Below are positions 23,409-32,208 of a stretch of DNA of 64,000 nucleotides, in pieces; within the stretch, counting starts at the first letter, position 1, and every line of letters starts with the position of its first letter. Origin of the DNA: Rhodoblastus sp963736175. Lineage in GTDB: Bacteria > Pseudomonadota > Alphaproteobacteria > Rhizobiales > Beijerinckiaceae. The stretch covers positions 1-64,000 of the forward strand of contig CAVTNU010000036.1 of assembly GCA_963736175.1 (NCBI GenBank), in the 5' to 3' direction. The translations under genes were made by a program, and so were the position numbers. The notes beneath the pieces were generated by a model that had not been told where the DNA came from, searched no databases, and worked only from the letters and a program-made list of their open reading frames with translations.

Positions 23409-26035
23409 GCCGCCGCTCCAACCAAATACGCGTCGTCGCCGCTGTCGCGTCGATGATCCGATACACAATCCTCGATCAATTCCAGCATCCGCGGACGGTG
23501 GAACTTGCCAACCGCGCCGACCATTCCCGCCGCGGCCGCCGCATCGGCGACATCAGGCGTGGGATGGGCGGCCAGCGCGATGGTCGGCGCCTTCAGGCCC
23601 GCGGCGCGAAGCGATCCCGCCAGTTCAAACCCGGATGCGCCGGGCATATCGGCCGCGATCAGAACCGCGTCGAACCGATCGGGACCCGCAACCAGCGCCA
23701 GCGCCTCGGCGGAAGTCGCCGCCTTTGTCACCTTGCGGCCGGACGCCTGCAAAGTTGCGGCGATCATGTCGCGGAAAAAGGCGGCAGGCTCGATCAACAG
23801 AACATTGCGCTGGCCTTCCGCCTTCGCATGCATGGAGCCCGTCGCCATTTCGACGAAATAGGCGATGTCGACAAGCTCGACGACCTTGTTGTCGATGTCG
23901 GCTGTGCCGATCAGACCGGGGCATTCGCCGGCGATCTGTACGTCGAGATCGGCCTGAATGATATCAACGATCTCATCGATCAACAGACCGAAGGGTTCGC
24001 CATTGGGAGCGATGACGAAGACATTATTGTCGCCTTCCTTGACGCAAACTTCCGGCGAGACGGCGACGACCGGCATCAGGCGGCCCTGATGGCGCATGAT
24101 GAGCATGCCGTTGGACTGCTCGATGCCGCCGGCGGCGACCGTTTCGATCCGCGCGATGACGGAGAGCGGCAGAACCTTGTCGACGCCGCCGCCGGCGCGG
24201 AACAGCACAAGCCGCGTCGCCTCGTTCGTCGCGCTTTCGACGACCTGCGCATCGGCGCTGCCGAGATCGCGCGATTGTTCCAAACCCAAAGCGGCGCTGA
24301 CGCCGGCGGGATCGATGATCAGCACGACCGTGCCGTCGCCGAGAATCGTGTGGCCCGAGAAGGCCTTCAGGTGCGACAAGGAAGCGCCGAGCGGCTTGAC
24401 GACAATTTCCTGCACATCGGCGACCGCATCGACGGTGACGCCGAAAGTCTGGACGCCGACCCGCATGATGACGGCCAGTTGCTCGCCCTCTTTCGCCGCG
24501 TTTTCACTGGGCGGCAGTTGCAGAAGTTTCGAAAGGCTGGTGACCGGCAGGACCGAATCGCGCAACTGCAGGATCTGCGCGCCCTGCACCGTCTCGATCT
24601 TATATTCGGAGGCTTCGCCGATGCCCACCGCCTCGACGACCGCGTGTTGCGGCACGGCGATACGATGCCCACCGGTCTCCACGATCAGCGCGGGCGCGAT
24701 CGCCAGAGTCAACGGGATCTTAAGCGAAATGCGCGATCCCATGCCGGTGTTGGTCGCCAGGGCGATCGAACCGCCGATCATTTCGATGTTTTCGCGCACG
24801 ACGTCCATGCCGACGCCGCGTCCTGAAACATTGGTGACCTGTGTCGCCGTCGAGAAGCCCGGCGCAAAGATGAAGCGCGAAACTTCTTCCTCGCTCATCC
24901 GCTCCAGATCCTGGGCGGTGGTCAAACCGAGAGCCAGCGCCTTCTCGCGGATGCGCGGCAAATTCAGACCGCGCCCGTCGTCAGCGATTTCGATGGTGAT
25001 CTGGCCCGCCTCATGGGCGGCCGACACTTTGATGGTGCCCGTTTCCGGCTTGCCGGCGCGAGCGCGCTCCTCTGGAGTTTCGATGCCATGGTCAGCACAA
25101 TTGCGGACCATATGCGTCAGCGGATCGCGGATCAGCTCGATCAACTGGCGATCGAGTTCGGTGTCGGCGCCCTCGGTGACCAAATTGATCTTCTTGTGCA
25201 GATCATTGGCGAGGTCGCGGATCAAGCGCGGCAGATTGGCGAAAACCTTTTCCACTGGCTGCATGCGCGCGCGCATAACGGCGTCCTGCAGATCGGACGT
25301 CAGCGAGGACAGCCTTTGCAAGGGGGACTTCAGCGATTCGTCTTCCTGCGGGCGCGTCAATTCAATCAACTGATTACGCGTCAGAACCAGTTCGGAAACC
25401 AGATTCATGATGCGTTCGAGCACATTCAAGTTGATGCGGATCGTCTCAGCCCGACGGCCGCCGTTGGCTGAATCATGCGCTTCGGCGTTCGGCGCGGGAG
25501 AGCGACGATCGCCGACGCGGCGATCAGGTGTCGGATCGGGCGCGGCGGCGGTTGGCGCGGCAGGCTCTGACACGACCAGCGCGGGCGCGGCTGGCGCGGG
25601 CTCTGACGCGGTCGGCGCAGGCGCGGCCTCGGCTTTCGCCGGCGCGGACGTGCCGCCCTTGCAGGCGGCCACCAATATTCCGAGATTGTCAATCAGATCG
25701 GAATCGTCGCCCTCCGGCTCGACTTCGGCGGTTTCCAGGCCGTCGAGGATCTCCTTGATCCGATCGATCGAAGCTAGAATTGCCGAAACAATTTCGAGCG
25801 TCGCGGTGGAGCCTTCGCGCAAACAGCCGATCAGATTTTCCGCGGCGTGGGTCAGATGCTGCAACCGATCAAGTCCCAGGAAGCCGCAGGTCCCCTTGAT
25901 CGTATGGACGAGTCGGAAGATCGAACCGATCAGCGCCGTATCGCTCGGATTGTGTTCGAACGCGATGATTTGCGCGCTTGCCGCTTCGATCTGCTCGTTC
26001 GACTCGGCGAGGAATTCCTTGAGCAATTCATCCAT
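23405..26035 (-). CDS. cheA: Chemotaxis histidine kinase CheA with extra CheW-like and receiver domains
   Basis: 876 residues. The Hpt domain (about 1-105) has H44 in RLVHTIKGTCGFLGL. A Pro/Ala-rich linker (about 130-185) stands where the CheY-docking domain would be. The dimerisation helix pair (about 205-260) is followed by the HATPase (MVRNCADHGIE, IADDGRGL, SGRGVGMDVV) and a CheW-type regulatory domain. Beyond the standard end come a second CheW-like segment (VLFRAGGGVDKVLPLSVIAR, FGLLIDEIVDIIQADLD) and a C-terminal receiver. The receiver keeps Asp in VLIAADMPGASG and Lys in VGKFHRP but has Glu in place of the Asp pair (LLIEPAAF). GGAA lies before the ATG. Confidence 0.92.
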   Translation of the reverse strand: MDELLKEFLAESNEQIEAASAQIIAFEHNPSDTALIGSIFRLVHTIKGTCGFLGLDRLQHLTHAAENLIGCLREGSTATLEIVSAILASIDRIKEILDGLETAEVEPEGDDSDLIDNLGILVAACKGGTSAPAKAEAAPAPTASEPAPAAPALVVSEPAAPTAAAPDPTPDRRVGDRRSPAPNAEAHDSANGGRRAETIRINLNVLERIMNLVSELVLTRNQLIELTRPQEDESLKSPLQRLSSLTSDLQDAVMRARMQPVEKVFANLPRLIRDLANDLHKKINLVTEGADTELDRQLIELIRDPLTHMVRNCADHGIETPEERARAGKPETGTIKVSAAHEAGQITIEIADDGRGLNLPRIREKALALGLTTAQDLERMSEEEVSRFIFAPGFSTATQVTNVSGRGVGMDVVRENIEMIGGSIALATNTGMGSRISLKIPLTLAIAPALIVETGGHRIAVPQHAVVEAVGIGEASEYKIETVQGAQILQLRDSVLPVTSLSKLLQLPPSENAAKEGEQLAVIMRVGVQTFGVTVDAVADVQEIVVKPLGASLSHLKAFSGHTILGDGTVVLIIDPAGVSAALGLEQSRDLGSADAQVVESATNEATRLVLFRAGGGVDKVLPLSVIARIETVAAGGIEQSNGMLIMRHQGRLMPVVAVSPEVCVKEGDNNVFVIAPNGEPFGLLIDEIVDIIQADLDVQIAGECPGLIGTADIDNKVVELVDIAYFVEMATGSMHAKAEGQRNVLLIEPAAFFRDMIAATLQASGRKVTKAATSAEALALVAGPDRFDAVLIAADMPGASGFELAGSLRAAGLKAPTIALAAHPTPDVADAAAAAGMVGAVGKFHRPRMLELIEDCVSDHRRDSGDDAYLVGAAA

Positions 26036-26077
26036 TGACGTGTTTCCGAATGAGTTATGAACGCTGTCTGTCTGTCG

Positions 26078-26569
26078 TTATGCAGTTTTGAGTCGCGGCA
26101 ATCGGCCGTTGTTGACAAGGTCGGCGGCGCGATCGAGGTCCGCGCGGAGAAGTTCGGCCGTCTTTGAGCAAGGTTCGATCACGGCCTGTGGAAAATTGTC
26201 CGACTGAACGTGATCGGCGATGACCTTCAATGTCGAAGCCGCGGTTTTCGACATGTTGAAAATCAGGTTTTCGAACGCTTCACGCAGCCTTGGATCAACC
26301 TTGTCGTAAGCGCGCAACGCTTGTTTGCTGCCAGCGATTTGCGACTTCTCGAAATATTCGCGATAGCCCAGGGCGCGCCAGGCCAAGGCCTCATCGACCA
26401 TGTCGGGCATTGTTGGTAGATATTCGAGCAGGAGAAGAATCTCGTTGAAGACATTCAAATAGTCATTGGCGAGGCCTGAATGCGGGCTGACGAGACTGCC
26501 CCCGTCAACGCCGGCTTCCGCACTCGCCTGACAATGACTCTGCTCCGACGTTGGCGTCACATTTCGCAT
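26078..26569 (-). CDS. Conserved-looking protein upstream of cheA, 163 aa
   Basis: Ends 42 bp before cheA on the same strand, so it is probably the first gene of the che operon. After a Ser/Gly-rich N-terminus (about 1-35) it is helical: LNVFNEILLLLEYLPTMPDM, GYREYFEKSQIAGSKQALRA, LKVIADHVQSDNFPQAVIEP. No membrane segment or catalytic motif is seen. The helix pattern could fit a four-helix bundle. I do not recognise the family; position suggests a chemotaxis accessory protein. Confidence 0.6.
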   Translation of the reverse strand: MRNVTPTSEQSHCQASAEAGVDGGSLVSPHSGLANDYLNVFNEILLLLEYLPTMPDMVDEALAWRALGYREYFEKSQIAGSKQALRAYDKVDPRLREAFENLIFNMSKTAASTLKVIADHVQSDNFPQAVIEPCSKTAELLRADLDRAADLVNNGRLPRLKTA

Positions 26570-27133
26570 TGCCGCGTTTATCCAAAATGGTTTTTCATTC
26601 GGGGAAATTACCGGGTAACGGATAATAATGTGTTACAATGCGGCGACTGATGTTCTCCTTTTTGGGGTACGAAGCGCCAAAGACCCGTTTGCCGCACGTC
26701 AAGCATTGGTTTTTTTGCGTTAATATATTCGTAAGCAGTCGTTGTTATTGATATCGGCGGTTAGTTAACGGCGAGTCATTAGTCTGCATGCGAATGGCGC
26801 TGGAACGGTTGTCGGCGCGATAGACTTTCATTTTGGCGACGATGAGAGACCTTCGGGGTCGCCGTCCCGGGCAATTTCACGAAAACTCGGCGGGCTGTCG
26901 CGACAGAACAATACGGTGGAATTTAACGTTGAAACGCTTGTTCCGGTGCGATCGGAACGCCTAAGCGCCCAACCGAGCAAAAACGAGCCCCTGGAAAATC
27001 GATCTCGTTTCCGGGTTAAAATACGCGGTGATACAAAGTATTATGGCATATTCGGCGAATCAGCGCCTTTCGAAACGCGCTGCATGCGCGCCGATCGCTT
27101 GAGTCACCGCCGAATTCGACGAAAGCATTCAGG
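26570..27133. other. Divergent promoter region between the che operon and cheB
   Basis: 564 bp. The part near the che operon is AT-rich. Two symmetrical sites are visible: CTGTCGCGACAG, a perfect 12-bp palindrome at 26895-26906, and GTTCCG-N7-CGGAAC at 26940-26958. A 75-codon ORF from 26916 on the plus strand overlaps the cheB start and ends in Arg-rich sequence; I do not accept it as a gene. No RNA gene seen. Confidence 0.5.
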
Positions 27134-28174
27134 ATGTTGAAACAGAACGCGTTGCAGCAGCAAATTGGGGTTCTGGTCGTCGACGATTCGAATTTCATGC
27201 GCAACGCCATCGTTCGGCATATCGAACGCGACAAGCGTTTGAAGGTTCTCGACACCGCGGCCAACGGTCGCGACGCTGTCGCCAAAGCGCTGCAATTTCG
27301 GCCAGACGTCATCACGATGGACGTGGAAATGCCGGAAATGAACGGCATTGAGGCGCTGCGACAAATACTCGCCAAAACCAACATCCCGGTGGTCATGGTC
27401 AGCGCCCAGACGGAAGCGGGCGCCAAGACGACCATTCAGTGCCTGCAACTTGGCGCTGTGGATTTCATTCCCAAGGCGCAGGGATTCGACAACCTGCACG
27501 ATAAATTGTTCGCGGTCGTCAATGAGAGACGCGCGAGCAAAACGAAGATAGTCCAACCGGCGCTCAAGGTCGCGCCGCAGCCCGCCGCCCGATCGGCGCG
27601 GCTCGACGCTCGTCTGGTTGTCATCGGCTCGAGCACCGGCGGCCCCCGCGCGCTGCATAAGCTTCTATCGCAATTGCCGAAGAATTTCCCGGCGCCGATC
27701 GTCGTCGCCCAGCACATGCCGACGCAATTTACCGCGGCTATGGCGAAGTGGCTGTCCGAGACATGCGCGATCAACGTCGTCGAAGCCGCCAATGATATGC
27801 CGTTGGTCGCCGGCACGGCCTATGTCGGACCCGGCGGCATGCAGTTCCGACTGGCCAACGGACGCGCGAAAATATCGCCGCCCCAGGGCGAAAGCCTGTA
27901 CAAGCCCAGCGTCGATCTGCTGGCCGAAAGCGCGGCCAGCGCATGCGGCGGTCATGTGCTCGCCATCATGCTGACAGGCATGGGCAATGACGGCGCGCGC
28001 GGATTTTCCCGCTTGAAAAAGGACGGCGGTTATATTCTGGCCCAGGACCAGATATCCTCAACCGTGTTCGGCATGCCGCGCGCCGTGATCGAAAGCGGCT
28101 GCGCCGACGAAATCCTGGGTATCGAGGAAATGGGCAAGCGCGTGAATGCGTTGTTTGGCCTGCCCGCCAAATAG
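27134..28174 (+). CDS. cheB: Chemotaxis protein-glutamate methylesterase CheB
   Basis: 346 residues. The N-terminal receiver has VVDDSNFMRN and phospho-acceptor D63 in VITMDVEMPEMNG. A linker (about 130-160) precedes the methylesterase domain with the catalytic Ser in IGSSTGGPRAL, His in VVAQHMP and Asp in MLTGMGNDGARG. It removes methyl groups from receptors when phosphorylated by CheA. It is transcribed away from the che operon and alone. Confidence 0.95.
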   Translation: MLKQNALQQQIGVLVVDDSNFMRNAIVRHIERDKRLKVLDTAANGRDAVAKALQFRPDVITMDVEMPEMNGIEALRQILAKTNIPVVMVSAQTEAGAKTTIQCLQLGAVDFIPKAQGFDNLHDKLFAVVNERRASKTKIVQPALKVAPQPAARSARLDARLVVIGSSTGGPRALHKLLSQLPKNFPAPIVVAQHMPTQFTAAMAKWLSETCAINVVEAANDMPLVAGTAYVGPGGMQFRLANGRAKISPPQGESLYKPSVDLLAESAASACGGHVLAIMLTGMGNDGARGFSRLKKDGGYILAQDQISSTVFGMPRAVIESGCADEILGIEEMGKRVNALFGLPAK

Positions 28175-28321
28175 GACGAGATGTCGCGCTCACGCTTGTA
28201 AATTCTGGCTACGAGCAAATGCGTCGATAGGGCCGTCTTGCAATTTTCTAGATTGCCGGCGCCATTGCCGGCCAAGCTGCGCGCGTCGATCGACGCATCC
28301 TCAGGGCGAGGATGGAACGGC

Positions 28322-28999
28322 CTATCTCGACCGCCCGATATGCTGCGGCTTTTTCGTCGACGCGGCGCCGGATTTTCCGCCGCCGATGTTCTGAACGATC
28401 GTGCCGTTTTCCGTGACGATAGCGTAAGAACCGTCCCGCTTCGCGATCGATTTGACGACGCCAAGTCCGGGCAGCGCGTCGCCAGCGCGCACATGGCGGA
28501 AGCCGAATTCCGTTTCGAGGAACGCCTGGCCGTCGTTGACGTCGAGAATGCGATAAGACGGCGCAATCGGCGAAATGATTTCGTTCGACGAAACGCCTGG
28601 CTTGTGCGCGGGCGGCAGCGAGCCGGTCGGCGTAGCGTCGAGCCCGACATTGGACGCGACCTCGGCCGGACGTTTCGGCGGCGAATCGTTGGGACTCGTT
28701 TTGGGGAGCTCCGCGAGCAGAACGCCGTCTTGGATTATTCTTTTGCTCGGCATCGCAAAAATCGCGAAATCATTCATCGCGTTGATTTTCGGCGTGCGGC
28801 TGTTGTCGCCGATCATGTCGGCGGCAAACCAAACAGAAAATAGCGCGCAGGCCACGCCTGAGCCGACCAATGCGGCGTCGGTATGCTTGCTGCTCCACCT
28901 CCAAGACGAGGTTTTGCTCCAAGGCCAGCTCCTGCGCGGCGACGCGGGTCGCTGAGGTCCGTAAGCGCGCTCGTGTTCGTCGAGATCAATTTCGAACAT
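28322..28999 (-). CDS. Membrane-anchored protein downstream of fliI (GspC-like C-terminus), 225 aa
   Basis: ATG at 28999 with AGGCGGA just upstream. A polar N-terminus rich in Arg/Ser/Trp (about 1-40) is followed by one membrane helix (about 42-60), a Pro-rich linker and a small C-terminal beta domain (about 150-210) with YRILDVNDGQAFLETEFGF, GDALPGLGVVKSI and YAIVTENGTIVQNI. That pattern is reminiscent of the periplasmic domain of type II secretion GspC, but this is only a resemblance. It follows fliI by 64 bp, where fliJ is often found, and is not FliJ-like. Confidence 0.55.
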   Translation of the reverse strand: MFEIDLDEHERAYGPQRPASPRRSWPWSKTSSWRWSSKHTDAALVGSGVACALFSVWFAADMIGDNSRTPKINAMNDFAIFAMPSKRIIQDGVLLAELPKTSPNDSPPKRPAEVASNVGLDATPTGSLPPAHKPGVSSNEIISPIAPSYRILDVNDGQAFLETEFGFRHVRAGDALPGLGVVKSIAKRDGSYAIVTENGTIVQNIGGGKSGAASTKKPQHIGRSR

Positions 29000-29063
29000 T
29001 TTCCGCCTGCAGCGCATTGGCGAGTTCGCGGAACGCGTCTTCGCTCGGAGGTGAATGGGCGCC

Positions 29064-30323
29064 TTAAATCATCGCCTCGTAAATTTTCGGAACGAAAGAG
29101 ATCGCCTGATCCATTGAAGGATCTGTGCCGGCTTGATAGCCGCCCATCATTCGCAGATCATGCGAGGATTCATATCGCGCCACCATCGCGCGCAATCGCA
29201 TCACCAGCGCGCGCTGCTCCTTGGTCCAGACGTTATGGGCAAGGCGGGAAACCGACGACAGGACATTGACGGCTGGATACCGGCCCTGATCGGCGATGGC
29301 TCGGTCGAGAACGATATGGCCGTCAAGCGTGCCTCGAATATTGTCGGCGACCGGATCATTGTGGTCGTCGCCATCGACCAGAACAGCGAAAATGCCGGTA
29401 ATGGATCCTGCGCCTTCTTCGCCCGGCCCAGCTCTTTCCAGCAGTTTGGGCAGTTCGCTGAAAACGCTCGGCGCGTAGCCGCGCGCCACAGCCGGTTCGC
29501 CGGCGGCCAAAGCCACATCGCGCGCAGCGTGGGCAAATCGCGTCACCGAATCGACCATCAGCAGAACCTGATCGCCACGATCGCGGAAATATTCGGCGAT
29601 GCTCAAGGCGGTCTTCGGCGCCATGCGTCGCATCATCGCGCTTTCGTCGGCCGTGGAAACGACGGTGACCGCCAATTTTTTGTTGTCGCCCAGGGCCTCG
29701 TCGAGAAATTCGCGAACCTCACGGCCGCGTTCGCCAACCAGAGCGATGACGACCGAATCAAATCCGGATGAGCCCGCCAGCATCGCCAGCAAAGTCGATT
29801 TGCCGACGCCCGAGCCGGCAAAGACGCCGATCCTTTGTCCGGCGCAAAGAGGAGTAAAAAAGTCGATGACGCGTATGCCGCTTTTCAACGGCTTTTGCAC
29901 GCGCGCCCGGCGCATGGCGGGAGGGGGCTCGCCTTCGATCGGCATCGGGCGCTCGCCTTGTTCGAGCGGCCCAAGATCGTCGATAGCGACGCCGAGCGCA
30001 TTGACCACGCGTCCCTTCCAGGATTCATGGGGATTGAGACTCATGGATTTTGAGCGGAAGGCGAGCGTGCCCACGCCTGCTTCGATTCGATTGTCGAACG
30101 GTTTGATCGTCACGCCGGAGCCGTCGATACGCACCACTTCGCCCGGCGAGGAGCGGCCCTCGTTCTCGACGCTCACGACATCGCCAAGTTTGACAAAGCG
30201 GGAAAGGCCCGCGACACGAAAGGCCGACGGCGTCACCTCGACCACGCTTCCGCCGAGCCGGACCATATCCAGCTTCTGGCAGCAATCCGAAACGGTCTCC
30301 TCCAGTCGTCTGAGAGCCTGCAT
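29064..30323 (-). CDS. fliI: Flagellar export ATPase FliI
   Basis: 419 residues. It has the Walker A GVFAGSGVGKST, Walker B VLLMVDSVTRFA, a catalytic Glu in ALVGERGREVREF, and the F1-beta-like C-terminal LRMMGGYQAGTDPSMDQAIS. FliI hexamers power and prepare substrates for the flagellar type III export system with FliH and FliJ. The start could lie a few codons upstream at a non-ATG codon, because the N-terminus is short compared with some relatives. Confidence 0.95.
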   Translation of the reverse strand: MQALRRLEETVSDCCQKLDMVRLGGSVVEVTPSAFRVAGLSRFVKLGDVVSVENEGRSSPGEVVRIDGSGVTIKPFDNRIEAGVGTLAFRSKSMSLNPHESWKGRVVNALGVAIDDLGPLEQGERPMPIEGEPPPAMRRARVQKPLKSGIRVIDFFTPLCAGQRIGVFAGSGVGKSTLLAMLAGSSGFDSVVIALVGERGREVREFLDEALGDNKKLAVTVVSTADESAMMRRMAPKTALSIAEYFRDRGDQVLLMVDSVTRFAHAARDVALAAGEPAVARGYAPSVFSELPKLLERAGPGEEGAGSITGIFAVLVDGDDHNDPVADNIRGTLDGHIVLDRAIADQGRYPAVNVLSSVSRLAHNVWTKEQRALVMRLRAMVARYESSHDLRMMGGYQAGTDPSMDQAISFVPKIYEAMI

Positions 30324-30400
30324 CGAGACTTTGTCCCCGTTAAACCCACTATTTCGTTATGCGCGGGAAGCCGACCTCATCGGCTGCGCGCGATCCTCGT

Positions 30401-31126
30401 TCAGGACGTCGCCCCGAGCGTTTTGATGGCGTCCGTCAATGAATTCTCCGTCGACTGGATCGCCGTGCTGACGCCCTCGAACGCGTGAGTGACGGCGATC
30501 ATGCGGCTCATCTCCATGATCGGGTTGACGTTGGCCCCCTCGACATAACCTTGCACGACGCCGCTGTTAGAGAAATCGAGCACGGGGGTCGCCGGCTTGT
30601 CCGGAATCACCGACGAATTGTCATAGCGTTCGAGCCGGGCCGAATCGTCGATCGTGAACAAACCAACGGCGGCCGAAGCCTGTCCGCCCTGGCTGATCAT
30701 GCCGTCGCCTGAAATGACCGGCGGACCGGCGTTCGGACTCAAGAGTATCGGCGCCCCGCCCGCATCAAGGATCGGATAGCCGTTGAGGCTTTCCAACGAA
30801 CCGCTGTCGCTCATCCGCATCCGGCCGTCGCGCGTGTAAGCCGTTCCAGCCGGCGTCTGCACCGCGAACCAGCCATCGCCGCGCACCGCTATGTCGAGCG
30901 GATTGCCGGTCGAGGACATCGAGCCGAACTTGCGCGAAATGTAGTTGGCTCCGGTGCTGGCGAAAGCGGTCGAGTTGTCGCCCGTATTGGCCAGAACGGT
31001 GGAAAAGGAGACTTCGTCGGCGCGGAAGCCGGCGGTATTCATATTGGCGACGTTATGGGCGATCGTATCAAGGCGCTTCTGCAAAGCGACCTGCCCAGAC
31101 AAAGCCACATATAATCCGTCCTGCAT
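30401..31126 (-). CDS. flgF: Flagellar proximal rod protein FlgF
   Basis: 241 residues from the ATG giving MQDGLYVALSGQVALQKRLD; a GTG five codons upstream is also possible. It has DTIAHNVANMNTAGFRADE, a central IAVRGDGWFAVQTPAGTAYT, and C-terminal VNPIMEMSRMIAVTHAFEGV, as in rod/hook proteins. It is divergent from motA and upstream of fliI, and may start the flgF-fliI run. Confidence 0.92.
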   Translation of the reverse strand: MQDGLYVALSGQVALQKRLDTIAHNVANMNTAGFRADEVSFSTVLANTGDNSTAFASTGANYISRKFGSMSSTGNPLDIAVRGDGWFAVQTPAGTAYTRDGRMRMSDSGSLESLNGYPILDAGGAPILLSPNAGPPVISGDGMISQGGQASAAVGLFTIDDSARLERYDNSSVIPDKPATPVLDFSNSGVVQGYVEGANVNPIMEMSRMIAVTHAFEGVSTAIQSTENSLTDAIKTLGATS

Positions 31127-31332
31127 CGTTTGTTCGTCCACTCAACTCTCGACCGAGCCGCGCGCGGCCGCTCCCTCCAGAACGGCGCGGCAATTCGAAT
31201 CGATCTGCCTAAAATCTTCCTCACGATCTTCGACGAAAGGGCTTGTGTGAAGCTGACCCGGTCGTATCAGCTTCGCGCAAGCCTGCGCTTGCAAGACTAG
31301 CTCCCAATCCAACGCGTGCGGGAGAGACTCAC

Positions 31333-32205
31333 TTGAATTTCGTCATCGGTCTGCTCATATCGGTCGGCTGCATGCTCGGCGGCTTCGCGGCGCTTGGCGG
31401 CCATCTGCACACTCTGAATCAGCCCTACGAGTTTCTGATTATCGGCGGTTCGGCGTTGGGCATTTTTGTCGTCGCCAATCCGGTCCCGACGATCAAGGAC
31501 ACCGGCGTGGCGATCGTCGAGGCGATTCTCGGCAAAGGTCCAAAACAGCGCGATTTTCTCGACACGCTCGCGCTGTTGCACGCCTTGATGCGGGAAATGC
31601 GCGGCAAGTCGCGCGGCGAGGTGGAGACCCATATCGACAATCCCGACAAATCGCCGATTTTCTCGGCCTTCCCGAAAGTACAGGCCAACAAGCTGCTAAC
31701 CGGCTTCATTTGCGACTATTGCCGGCTGATCATTATCGGCAGCGCCAGATCGTTCGAGATCGAGGCCCTGATGGATGAGGAGATCCAGACCCTCACCCAT
31801 GACAAGCTGAAACCCTACCAGGCGCTGACCACCGTCGGCGACGGCTTGCCGGCGCTGGGCATCGTCGCGGCGGTTCTGGGCGTCATTCACGCCATGGGCG
31901 CTCTCGATCAGTCGCCGGAAATTCTGGGCGGACTTATCGGCGCGGCTCTGGTCGGCACGTTCGGCGGCATTTTTCTCTCCTACGGCGTCGCCTCGCCGTT
32001 GGCCAATTCGATCAAAATTTCCCGCCAGAAATCCCTTCGACAATTTACCCTCATCAAACAGACGCTTTTGGCTTATATGAACGGTTCCATGCCGCAGATC
32101 GCCGTTGAATTCGGACGCAAGACCATTCCCGCCAAGGAGCGTCCGACCATCGACGAGGTCGAGAATGAGACCACCGCCGGCGCGGCCCACAAAGAGGCGG
32201 CCTGA
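31333..32205 (+). CDS. motA: Flagellar stator protein MotA (TTG start)
   Basis: 290 residues beginning at a TTG, giving MNFVIGLLISVGCMLGGFAA, which aligns with the usual rhizobial MotA start. GGGAGAG lies 6 nt upstream. Longer in-frame starts add 30 non-MotA-like residues. Four membrane helices with a large cytoplasmic loop are expected. It has LTTVGDGLPALGIVAAVLGV and LGGLIGAALVGTFGGIFLSY. MotA and MotB form the proton channel that drives the rotor. It is followed 3 bp later by fliM. Confidence 0.92.
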   Translation: MNFVIGLLISVGCMLGGFAALGGHLHTLNQPYEFLIIGGSALGIFVVANPVPTIKDTGVAIVEAILGKGPKQRDFLDTLALLHALMREMRGKSRGEVETHIDNPDKSPIFSAFPKVQANKLLTGFICDYCRLIIIGSARSFEIEALMDEEIQTLTHDKLKPYQALTTVGDGLPALGIVAAVLGVIHAMGALDQSPEILGGLIGAALVGTFGGIFLSYGVASPLANSIKISRQKSLRQFTLIKQTLLAYMNGSMPQIAVEFGRKTIPAKERPTIDEVENETTAGAAHKEAA

Positions 32206-32208
32206 TCG

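Noticed and set aside
23402..24826. 474-codon open frame antisense to cheA
   Set aside because: Arg/Asp/Gln-rich shadow of cheA with no motif.
26916..27140. 75-codon frame upstream of cheB
   Set aside because: Starts without a good ribosome site, overlaps the cheB start, and ends in Arg-rich sequence; too weak to call.
28255..28272. GCCGGC-gccatt-GCCGGC hairpin as terminator between cheB and its convergent neighbour
   Set aside because: Perfect 6-bp stem, but no T-tract on either strand; may be chance in GC-rich DNA.
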